Positions 35,060 to 45,157 of a stretch of 64,000 bases of DNA are shown here, one piece after another. A program made the translations under genes and the position numbers. The notes below the pieces were generated by a model. The model saw only the letters and a list, made by a program, of their open reading frames with translations. It had not been told where the DNA came from and did no database searches. Origin of the DNA: Rhizophagus clarus (Eukaryota; Glomeromycota; Glomeromycetes; Glomerales; Glomeraceae); assembly GCA_015698045.1 (NCBI GenBank), contig BLAL01000291.1, positions 186,001 to 250,000 on the forward strand. The letters run 5' to 3'. Position 1 is the stretch's first letter. Each line of letters begins with the position of its first letter.

Positions 35060-37208
35060 TATGCAGGTATCTGGATAGCAATTTATATTCACAGATAATT
35101 TTCACAGATTTTACAGATATTTACGGATATTTATGGATATTTTTAAAAATTTTATATGGTTCAGCATAATTTCAGTGTTCCATTTTTTACTTTTTTAATT
35201 TCAATCACCAATAGATTTATACATGTATTAAAATATTTTATCAATATTTTATTAACGTTTTATTTATTGTAATAAAATCCTTTACACTAAAACAAAAACT
35301 AAAATTAGGTTTTCTTTATTATTGATATACAGTACATATTAATATACTTTAAGATACTGCACTGTTCATCCAAGAATTTGGTGTTATAAAAGTAAAAAAA
35401 AAGAAATGTTAACACATTTCTTTAAAGCAATTAAGTGAAATTCTCATGCATACTATATATCTTCAAGTCCAGGTTTATCAAAGATTCCAGCATCCTAAAA
35501 GTAAAAAAAAAAAATAAATAATAGTTGCTTCTTAAATAAAATATCAAAATTGAGAAATTGAAACAAACTGACTCTATGAAAAGGAAATTACAAGCTAGTG
35601 TTCCACATAAGCCAGCTCAGCTTGAAAAAAAAAAAATCTAGCTTAAGCCAAAGTGAGCTGAGCCAAGCCAAGCCAAAAAAATTCTCAAGCTAGTGAACTT
35701 TCTTTAAAAATAAAAGTTGGTCTGTGCCTACAAAAAGAAAAGAACGTTAGTTAATGTTCTTATATTAAAAAGAATCTTTAACATCCTCCCCCTCACATTA
35801 CTTCAAAGGGCCATGTGTTAATTGCAAAAAAGCCCATTCCTACAAAAAAAAAGAAAAGAATATTAGTTAACGTTCTTATATTAAAAAAACTATTACTGTT
35901 ATATTCATAACACAACTTACTATCCCACAAATTTCAGGAGCCGTATCCAAAGGAGAAAAATAAAAAAAAATAAAAAAATAAAATTTAACAGTTTATGGTA
36001 ATAGTTTAAAAACTGTTTTTTTTAACACTTGGCTGCTCTAAAAAAAAGATTATCCAATCTGATCTAAGTCATATAAAAATCAGATTAGTAATGAATGCCA
36101 AGGCTATATGTAGTTTAGGCAGTTCAGAATTTTTATAAAATTTATTATTTTTTTTAAATGGTTATTTGGCATAAAATATCTATACAAATAACAGATAACT
36201 GATTTATCTGTATTTACATATAATACAGATAAATTTAGGATAGCTAGATATCTGTAATAACTTATTTATATCCAACCTTTTAGTCACAGATTAGATAAAT
36301 GTGAATAGACAGATATCCAGATTTAACTACTAGCATACTATAAATCTTCAAGTCTGGGTTTGTTAAAGATTCCAGCATCCTAAAAGTAAAAAAAAAAATA
36401 AATAATAGTTGCTTCTTAAATAAAATAATTACAGGCTAGTGTTCCATATAAGCCAGCTCAGCTTGAAAAAAAAAAATCTAGCTCAAGTCAAAGTGAGCTG
36501 AGCCAAGCCAAGCCAAGAAAATTCTCAAGCTGGTGAACTTTTTTTTAAAAATAAAAGCTGGTCCGTGCCTACAAAAAGAAAAGAATGTTAGTTAATGTTC
36601 TTATATTAAAAAGAATCTTTAACATTCTTCCCCCTCACATTACTTCAAATGACTATGTGTCAATTGCAAAAAAGCCCATTCCTACAAAAAAAAAAAGAAA
36701 AGAACATTAGTTAACATTCTTATATTAAAAGAACTATTACTGTTATATTTACAACACAACTTACTATCCCACAAATTTCAGGAGCCATATCTAAAGAAGG
36801 AAAATAAAAAAAAATAAAAAAATAAAATTTAACAGTTTAAAAAACCGTTTTGATAAAAAAAAAAATTTTTTTAAAATAAAATAAATAAAATATTATGGTA
36901 ACAGTTTAAAAACTGTTTTTTTAACACTTGGCTGCTTTAAAAAAAAGATTATCTGATCTGATCTAAATCATATAAAAATCAGATTAGTAATGAATGCCAA
37001 GGCTATATGCAGTTTTAGTAGTTCAGAATTTTTATAAAATTTATTATTTTTTTTAAATGGTTATTTGGCATAAAATATCTGTTACATATAACAGATAACA
37101 GATTTATCTGTATTTACAGATAATACAGATAAATTTAAGATAGCCAGATATCTGTAATAACTTATCTGTATTAGTAACAGATTGGATAAATATGGATAGA
37201 CAGATATT
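35060..37208. repeat. Insertion in X with a ~0.9-kb tandem duplication
   Basis: Interrupts the X transposase between FDIPNA and the SNLYNHT segment. The 10-mer TGCATTTGGA occurs on both sides (35,050-35,059; 37,209-37,218), a probable target duplication. Inside, about 35,447-36,341 and 36,342-37,200 are direct repeats of each other (TTCAAGTC(C/T)(A/G)GGTTT.., AGCCAGCTCAGCTTG, GAGCTGAGCCAAGCCAAGCC, then CAGATATCTG-rich sequence). Each copy holds minus-strand mini-exon-like pieces (CCTACAAAAA..GAACGTTAGTTAATGTTC). No ORF. Confidence 0.65.
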
Positions 37209-38229
37209 TGCATTTGGAATGTCAAATGCTGGATCAAGTTCTTTTATAAATTTTTAAAAAAATTTTGACTGTGTTATATTTAATGGTTGAGTATCAGAAA
37301 TTATCCAACTAATTAATAGATTACGAAGTTCAATTTGATGAGACTCCTTATGTGGTGCAATTTCAAATCCATAAAATTCTGGAGGCTAAAAATTTAATAA
37401 ATTATTAATTAATAAACAATTAAATATAAATATAAATTATTTAATATTTATTTCTTACCACATAGTTTTATTTTATCGTTTCCTTTATTATTTGATATTT
37501 GCCACTTAAATGATCTATCAAAACACCTGTTGAACTTCCATACTGATATTTTTTACCACATATTTCACCTGTGATAACCTCTACTTGACATGTAGCAATT
37601 CCATTATTGGATATATACCACTTTCACACTCAACTCCATTTTTGTAAACTACCTCTTTTTTTTTTGAGTTGTATTTTGATTGTTTTGATTGTTTTCAGCA
37701 GAACTTGAGTCCATATTTATAATAAATTGACAAGGCAAAATTATATAAAAATATCAAATTTATTGGTCAATAGTAATTACGAAGATTTTGAAGTTAAAAA
37801 AATTGATTATATATAAAAAGTTTATATAAATTTAAAATTTAATCTTAAACCTTAAATTATAAAAAAATAAATAAATTTTAATAAAAACTTTTTTACAAAA
37901 AAAAAAAAAAAAAAAATGTATGAAAAAAAAAATAAAAAAAAAGGGTTTGTATTTAGCATGTAAAAAAATAAAAAAAGTATATAAAAAGGAGTGTGAACTT
38001 AATTACAAATACTTTTTGATCATCAATAAACCAAACTTTTTAAAGTTAAATAAAATAATTAAATAGAATTCTATAGATTATCTGGATTAACTTATTTTGT
38101 TTTACAAAAACTAATCTTTTTCTTTTTCTAATTCATTATTTTTAAAGTTTGTGTAAATTTAAGGCGCCTATAAAAAAATCAAAAGAAATATTTATAGTAA
38201 TATTCATAAATAAAAAAGATGAAATTCAT

Positions 38230-39640
38230 ACTATCCCAACTTACCATTTAAATCCAAGCCAAATACCAAGTCCAAAAAGTCATTTTAAGGAATTTTTAAC
38301 AAAAAAGAACCTTAATGTTCACAAAAGAAACAAATTTCCTTTTCCCAAACTTATTATTCAAAGCTAAAATCAAAGTTCAAAAAAACTCTCCTAAAAAAAA
38401 AAGAAATAAAAGGAATGTTAATAACATTCCCAAGACAAAAACAAGTGACATTTATCTATTCCCAACATACCTTTCATAGGCTAAGCTAGTAGAATCTGGG
38501 ACAAAAAGATGTTCTCTAAAGGAAAAAAGCAAAATGAACATTAGTGATGTTCCAAAGATAAAAAAAAAACCAAAAAAAAGACACCTAACTTACCTATATA
38601 GCCCAAGTCAAAATCTGGGTCCAAGAAAATATTCCTTAAATAAAAGAAGAAAGGGGAATGTAAATAGTGTTTCAGAGATAAAAAAAAAGAAAAATCACAC
38701 CACCAACTTACTTTTCATAATTCAAGCCAAAATCCAAGTCCAAGAAAGTGTTCCCTAAACAAAAAAAAAAAGAACATTAATGATGTTCTAAAGACAAAAA
38801 AAAACCAAGTTTCCTATCCGCCTTACCTTTCATAATTCAAGCCAAAATCCAAGTCTGAAAACACATTCCCTAAACAAAAAAGAGAAAAAGGAACGTTAAT
38901 GACATTCCAAAGACAAAAAAAACTAACAAGTTTCTCACCACCTTACCTTTCATAATTCAAGCCAAAATCCAAGTCCAAGAACACGTTTCCTAAACAAAAA
39001 AGAGAAAAAAGAACATTAATGATATTCTAAAGACAAAAAAAACTAACAAGTTTCCCACCCGCCTTACCTTTCATAATTCAAGCCAAAATTTAAGTCCAAG
39101 AATACATTCTCTAAACAAAAAAGAGAAAAAGAAATGTTAATGATATTCTAAAGACAAAAAAAACTAATAAGTTTTCCACCCGCCTTACCTTTCATAGTCC
39201 AGGCTAAAATCCAGATTCAGGAAAGTATCTCCTAAAGAAAAGAAGCAAAAAGAGTGTTAGTAAGACTCCTTAAACAAAAAAATAACCACCTTTAACTTAC
39301 CTTTCATAATCTGGGTCCAGAAAGACATCCTTAAAGAAAGAAGCAAAGAACGCATTTAGCAACATTCCTAAAAGCAAAAGAACAAAGAAATCTGTACTCA
39401 CTGTTCAAAATTCAAGTTGTCTGAGCTATCCAAGTCAGTTCCAGGCCAAGAAAAAGGCGTTCCTAAAGAAAAAATACAAATGAAACATTAGTAACATCCC
39501 AAAATGAAAGAACAAAGAAGACCATATTTATCATTTAAAATCCAAGAATCCAAGCTAGTCATTCAAGTCTGAAGTCTAAAGCCCAAAGTCCAGTCTCTAT
39601 TGAAATGACATTCCAAAGGCAAAGGAAGAGTAAAAAGAAC
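38230..39640 (-). repeat. Mini-exon array C
   Basis: About ten to twelve units on the minus strand, reading inward from the right end of X, so upstream of and in sense with the X transposase (start 37,714). The best cores are exactly 43 nt: plus coordinates 38,827-38,869, 38,947-38,989 and 39,068-39,110, period 120-121. Each reads GTTTAG then the core (CTTGGACTTGGATTTTGGCT..GAAAG) then GTAAGG on the minus strand. Intron-like parts are 77-78 nt with ATTAACGTTCC-type motifs before the pyrimidine tract. Outer units (39,300-39,640) are more divergent. Confidence 0.75.
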
Positions 39641-39829
39641 TTCCATTGTTGAAATCTGCAATTCATAATGCCATTGTAATCCTATATTAAAAGAAACTAT
39701 TCAATAAAAATAAAAAAAAAGTTTATTTTTAAAAATAAACTAACCAATTTTTGGCCTCTGTCCTCCTTTCTCCAAATCTAACAAAATAAAACAGTTTGTT
39801 TAAAAAAAGCCATTAGAAAAAAAGATAAA

Positions 39830-39960
39830 AAAAAATTATCACCAGATATCTGATAATCCATCTGGTTAATCCAGTGATACAAACAGATAAATCTGAATCT
39901 GGTCAAATTTCAGATGGATGACCGGATATCTGGATCGACCAGATTTGGAGCACACCACTA
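39830..39960. repeat. Right subterminal repeats of element X
   Basis: CAGATATCTG, ATCTGGT and GGTCAAAT words in both orientations just inside the right terminus; the left counterpart is 28,480-28,640 (GATCATCTGGATTA, GATTGGATTGA words). The two ends are related in style rather than identical. Probable transposase-binding region. Confidence 0.55.
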
Positions 39961-39968
39961 CTCTAGAG

Positions 39969-41315
39969 GATTTTGAATTGCATTGCAACTATTTATGAGC
40001 ATACTGTCTATGCAATGAAGGATCGGTAATATTTGTCACCTATTCATCATAATCATGCATTCCTCCATAATGAGTTTTTCTGTACTTTTCACTATAAATA
40101 CTACATTTTTCACATCTATAACATTTTATTACTACAGAACTATGCCCAAATAACTTTTGTGTTACTGATGTATCTGATAATCCAATAATTAATGCAACAT
40201 TTATGTTTAAACTATTAGAATATTGATAGGTTTTTGGAACCTTTCAGCCCTTTCAAAACTCTAAAAGCAAATCTACAATTGGAGCCAAATAATGATTAAT
40301 ACGTTCTAAATCCACCTCCTTTGGGCCGGATAAAAAACTCAAATATACAATATTTTCAGGCTTATTTCTTTCTGATCTTGAAAGATTATATATAAATGCA
40401 TAAATTGCACTAGTACTATGTTGTATATATGTGAATAGTTGAAACCAATCAAAATTCAAAAAGAGGCCTAGATAGGTTATTGCAATATCTGAAGTGAAAA
40501 AGATATTGCCATTAAATAGAAAGTTTTCTATACTTCACCATCATAAATATCTGAATATATATTATCTTTTCTTTTCATGCTTTTTTTTTAAAAGAGTAGA
40601 TAATGGAGTATTATATTTATTACTACGAGGATTATTTAGGTATTCTTTATGTAAGCAATTCATTGTGACAACTTTTCCCTCTTCCTTATATTCAATAATC
40701 TCTTTAGCATTATATAATTTATGGCAATCAGTACAAATAGCCAACTGTATTTTTGGTTAAAAGATATTTAACATTTTTTTTGCTATATATAATGAATTGG
40801 AAAAATTTTTAAATTACAATTTGTTTGACCATATAAGAACAATAGAGAAGAATTTTATCAATGCTTCAAGTGCTATGTTAGAAAGTTGAAATCTTTGTTG
40901 GAATTTAAATATCCATATAATAATTTCAGTTTCTATAAAATCATTTAAACTTTCTATCACAAATACTTCTTTATTACTATTAATCTCAGGAGATGCAAAA
41001 ACTCATTTATATTATCTTTACCTACATTTACATTATCATCATTCTCATTATCTCTTTCCTCCTGATCTATATTATATTCATCATTATTCTCTTGGTCAAA
41101 ATAACTGTTATCAGGTGTAGATACACTATTCTCTTCATCAAAATAACTGTCATCATTATCAATCTTTATTATTTTTTGGATTTAATACTAATAAATTTAC
41201 TTCTGTGAGATTTTTATCATTTTTTGTTTTCCTGCTACTAATATAACATTTTTTTTCTTGCAACGTCTAATTTTTACAAATTTTCATTATTCAAATGCAC
41301 TATTATAACAAACAC
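39969..41315 (-). pseudogene. Plavaka/Tnp2-like transposase, 5' half
   Basis: Minus-strand pieces: CDCVCYNSAFE at about 41,310, an acidic stretch (DNDDSYFDEENSVSTPDN) at about 41,170-41,000, IWIFKFQQRFQLSNIALEAL at about 40,900, AICTDCHKLYNAKEI at 40,744-40,690, MNFDWFQLFTYIQHSTSAIY at 40,459-40,400 with SGPKEVDLERINHYLAPIVD, and finally CEKCSIYSEKYRKTHYGGM and LQCNSKSSR ending at 39,969, where X is inserted. It continues at 28,455. A N-terminal Cys-rich part, linker and catalytic region fit the Plavaka arrangement. Several stops. Confidence 0.65.
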
Positions 41316-41574
41316 AATCACATGAATAAAAATACTTTTTTTTGGATTTTATTAGGCCAGTTATGAAAGTTTCAGAGATTTCAGAAGACCCCAAAAAATA
41401 CATATAAAGGTCAAAGATGATTGGCAAAATTTCGCCTTAAAATAAGCAAGTGTTTTTACTAAGACCAATATGCAAAGTTGACTTTATTATCTTATAATTT
41501 ATATTAAAATAAGCAAAATTTTTTTGTGACATTTATATTTTTTTTTATTTAAAATAACAGTTTTTATAAACCAT

Positions 41575-42680
41575 TTCAAAACTCTTTGATAAATAGAGAA
41601 TTTTTTTTTTGAGATTTCCAAGAATTCATATGAGATATCTGATAAAAAATTTTTTTTAAAAGATTTTCTAAGAGTTTATATCTGATAGAAAATTTTTTTT
41701 TGAGATTTTCTAAAAGTTTATATAGAAAGGGTTCATGTGGGATATCTGATAGAAATTTTTTTTTTTTAGAGTTCATATGGGAAGGGTTCATATGGGATAT
41801 CTGATAAAAAAATTTTTTTTGAAAGATTTTCTAAAACTCATATAGGATATTTTTGATAAATAGAAATTTTTTTTTGAGATTTCTGAGTTTGTATGGGAAG
41901 AGTTTGTATGAGATATTTTCTAAGAGTTTGTATGTATCTATAGAAAGAGTTCGTATAAGATATTTAATAGAAATTTTTTTTTTGAGAAATTTTCTAAAAG
42001 TTCATATGAAAAGGGTTCGTATGAGATATCTGATAGAAAATTTTTTTTTGAAAGATTTCTTAAGACTTGAATAGGATATTTTTGATAAATAGATATTTTT
42101 TTTTTGAGATTTTTAAGAGTTCATATATGAAGAGTTCATATAGAATATTTTGATAGAGATTTTTTAAAAGTTCATATAAGAAAAGTTTATATAGAATGTC
42201 TATAGAAAATTTTTTTTTTGAGATTTTCTAAGAGTTCATATGGGAAGGATTCGTATAGGATATCTGATAGAAAATTTTTTTTTGGGAGATTTTCTAAGAC
42301 TCATATAGGATATTTTTAATAAATAGAGATTTTTTTTTTGAGATTTCTAAGGAAGAGTTCATATAGGATATTTTAATAGAGATTTTCTAAAAGTTCATAT
42401 GAGAAGAATTCATATGGAATGTCTATAGAAAATTTTTTTTTTAAGAGATTTTCTAAGAGTTTATATGAAAAGAGTTTATATGGGAAGGTTCGTATGGGAT
42501 ATCTGATAGAAATTTTTTTTTGAGAAATTTCCTAAGATATTTTTGATAAAGAGATTTTTTCTGAGAGATTTTTTGAGTTCATATGAGAAGAGTCCATATG
42601 GGACATCTGATAGAAAATTTTTTTTAAAAGATTTTCTAAGAGTTTGTATGGGATATTTTTAATAGAAAATTTTTTTAGAA
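41575..42680. repeat. Tandem repeat array, TCATATGGGATATCTGATAGAAA unit
   Basis: Roughly 1.1 kb of degenerate 60-110-bp units containing GATTTTCTAAGAG, TTCATATGGGAAGG, GGATATCTGATAG and an AAATTTTTTTT run. Open stretches here are translations of the repeat, not genes. It separates the Plavaka-like gene from LINE-B. Confidence 0.7.
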
Positions 42681-42881
42681 TTTATAACACTTAATAAAAA
42701 CAATATACTTTTTATACTAATAATTAAATTTATTATATTAAATAAATTAATATTAGGTAAAGTAACTCTTCCCACTGATCTTTTTGCACAATTTGGACAA
42801 GAAGAATTTCACACTAAAACTATCAAAAACACTTGTTATATGTAATATTTTATTACTTTTCTTGTAGTTAAAGGAAGAGTA

Positions 42882-44855
42882 ATGGAAGGAGTTGAAAATA
42901 TAAACTCTGTTATTACTGGAGGCACTTCTACAGCCTTTACAGAGAGTCAAGGTATTCTCAACAACTCGCTACAACAAACTACTGCTGGACTTGAAGCTTC
43001 AATCCATGCACAAGCTCAAACTGCTACAACCACCACTGCTATTTCTAGTCAGCAGAATGAGATGAATAAAACACAACCACGCTGGACAGTAATAGGAAAG
43101 TCTCAAAAAATCACTCCTTTCTTTCCTCAAGATTTAGCTCCAGGCCAGAACGACACAGAAAAAAGAATCACGTATTCTGTTATGTAGTTGGGCTGACATG
43201 CATATTCTCAACCACTACAATCAAAGGCGTAAAGATGATTAAAGTTGTTTGTGAAACTGAAGATGCAGCCAATAAAGTTATGGCAAAAACCATCGTGGTT
43301 GACAATCCAACTAAATTTAGTAAAATGGAGTTATTTACACAAAATCAGCCCAACCTACAATCTGATTTTGAGATCAAGATTTGGGATGTTCTACTAGATA
43401 TTGAAAAAGATCTATTTGAGCAACATCTACGATCACTAAGTCAGGTGAAAAAGATCAAATTCGCAGTTAAAAATTTGTACTATAAAGTGTCAGTCACCTT
43501 TGCTAACAAAGACCTAGCAGGTGCTTTAAAAGAAGAATGTTTGATGAAATTTTTGAATAAGACTTTCAGAATCTTTCCCAGTTCACTTACTAAAGAAGAA
43601 CACAATCACCGCTTTAAGTATGTTTTAAAACTTACCAGTCTACCTAAAGGGACAAATGGAGGAGATCTTTTGGAAATTGTAACGTGTACAAGAGCCAAGG
43701 CTGTATTTATTTGTCCCCAAAAACCACTTCTCTCAGAATTATGAAAAAGAACACTTTACTTGGTTTTACTTTAATAGTATCAATGATATGAATGCTGCAA
43801 AGGAAAATCACTTTGCTTTCAATAACAAAGGACTACATTTTGCTAAAAAAAATGCACTTACTTGCAATGTATGTGGCTCCATCAATCATAAAGTCAGGAA
43901 TTGTCCTGAAAACAACCAACTCAAATGCTATTACAGCCAATAGACAGCTTATCAAAATATATACAAACGTTACAAAGTTGAGGCTCCAAAGCCCAAGTCT
44001 GGTTCAAACCAATCTTTCTTTCTGCCAAGGATGATTTTATCCCTAGTGATATGAACTGGGCAGATGACTGGGATGCTGAATTCTCAGTCAAACCTACTCC
44101 ACCTGTTAGTTATGCTAAAGTCACCTAATGATCCTTAAAAGTTCCTCCTAATTCACAAAAACTCTCATCTTCTAATACGCAACAATCAGGACAGAATAAA
44201 ACTGGATTCAATTCTAAATCTAATCGTGTATTCCCAAAGAATATCCCTTCTAACATACCTCAATCACAAGGTATTAACAATTTGAACAAAGGCTTTATAA
44301 TCTTGAAAAAAGATTAGATAAAAGTGTAGATTCTAATGTAAATTCGAGACTTGAGAAAGTCGAACAGCAACTTAACAAATTCAACAACCTCATGAAAAAG
44401 TTTAACGATAAAATCATTAATCTAGAGATGCATATGCTAAATCAATCGAATAATAAACCTGATCTTGACCTTAATTTTGATCCAGTCACCAATTCATTTG
44501 TCAACGTATTTAATAAAAGAGTAAGAACAGAAGAGGATGTGAGTGATATTGTAAGGACTCCCAATCCCCAATTATTCAACTTCTCAACACAAACAAATAC
44601 GTCATCATCAGACGTTAATATGCAAAATTCTCAGGATGAATCAGCCAATTCACAAGATTTTTATCATAATGCTATGGAACATAATCAAACCCTACAGTTC
44701 AACGCATGGATGAAATTGAAGATAAAGTAAATAATGTATACTCTTCACTAGAAACAATGAATAATTGACTTGGTCAATTAATAGGCTCATTTTCTCCATT
44801 CAATGCTTATCTGTCACAACAAGGCGCAAATCCTCCACCACCTAATAATCAATAA
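42882..44855 (+). pseudogene. LINE-B ORF1 (gag-like, CCHC zinc knuckle), frameshifted
   Basis: 42,882-43,187 is an Ala/Thr/Gln-rich N-terminus; a break leads to 43,235-43,744 (169 aa), an RNA-binding-like domain (SQVKKIKFAVKNLYYKVSVTF resembles an RRM strand pattern). A CCHC knuckle CNVCGSINHKVRNC lies at 43,864-43,905 in the next frame. Then a Pro/Ser-rich linker, a coiled-coil-like segment (LEKVEQQLNKFNNLMKKFNDKIINLE) at about 44,330-44,430 and a final segment to a stop at about 44,855 (PPPPNNQ). ORF1 proteins of this layout bind element RNA as trimers. At least two frame breaks; inactive. Confidence 0.75.
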
Positions 44856-45157
44856 TGATGTCACAACAAACTATAATTTCACCATCTACTGATGATATTA
44901 TGGACATTAAAAACACTTTTAAGATTTTGACTTTAAATACATCAGGGTTAAACACTAGTATTAAGCAAGAACATTTAATTAATTTTATGAACATTAATGA
45001 CATTAAGATTTTAGGCATTACTGAAACTAAACTTACAATTAACACAGGGTAACATTTATACAAAAATCATAAGGATTATAAAGCATGGTGGTCTTCTATG
45101 GATATACATCATTATTCACAAAGTGTTGGCATTATCATGGATAACAGTTATGCTAAG

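Larger units (their letters stand above)
30535..37714 (-). pseudogene. Element X hAT transposase, split by two insertions
   Basis: Minus-strand start MDSSSAENN at 37,714. BED finger about 37,650-37,480 (CQVE..GEICGKK..H; the last His of the finger reads Tyr). Next about 37,390-37,210 (PPEFYGFEIAPHKE..FDIPNA) with one stop. Insertion 35,060-37,208. Then 35,050-34,740 (SLITDMWTGR..VTDNG) and CTAHTLQ at about 34,675, where hAT-2 is inserted. It resumes at 31,767 with LQLVVEK, then 31,500-31,210 (STRWNSSYYAW), about 30,890-30,790, and the C-terminal dimerisation region with SERLFSD at 30,574-30,596. All hAT landmarks are present but stops and insertions make it dead. Same clade as hAT-1 rather than hAT-2, judged by the TDxW/CxAHTLQL signatures. 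Confidence 0.75.
28464..39960 (-). mobile_element. Element X: 11.5-kb hAT-type transposon with nested insertions
   Basis: Ends TAGAGGTGCGCGCCAGT (left) and TAGTGGTGTGCTCCAAAT (reverse complement of right) and flanks TTCTAGAG (28,456-28,463) and CTCTAGAG (39,961-39,968), an 8-bp duplication with one mismatch. Joining the flanks restores one Plavaka-like reading (..SKSSR-NAHFKKYGVR..), an independent proof of the insertion point. Inside, from left: GAT(C/T)-rich subterminal repeats, mini-exon array B (plus), a TTAA-type MITE, the X transposase (minus) interrupted by hAT-2 and by a 2.1-kb insertion, array C (minus), and subterminal repeats. Without the later insertions X would be about 5.7 kb. 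Confidence 0.8.

Noticed and set aside
28459..39965. Element X termini read as TAGAGTAG..CTACTCTA
   Set aside because: With these limits the 8-bp flanks do not match; starting five bases further in gives TAG(A/T)GGTG ends and a matching (T/C)TCTAGAG duplication, and the host reading frame agrees.
40993..41208. Hydrophobic 71-residue ORF on the plus strand
   Set aside because: It is the antisense shadow of the acidic stretch of the Plavaka-like transposase.
41576..42074. ORFs in the 41.6-42.1 kb region
   Set aside because: Translations of the tandem array; they repeat with its period.
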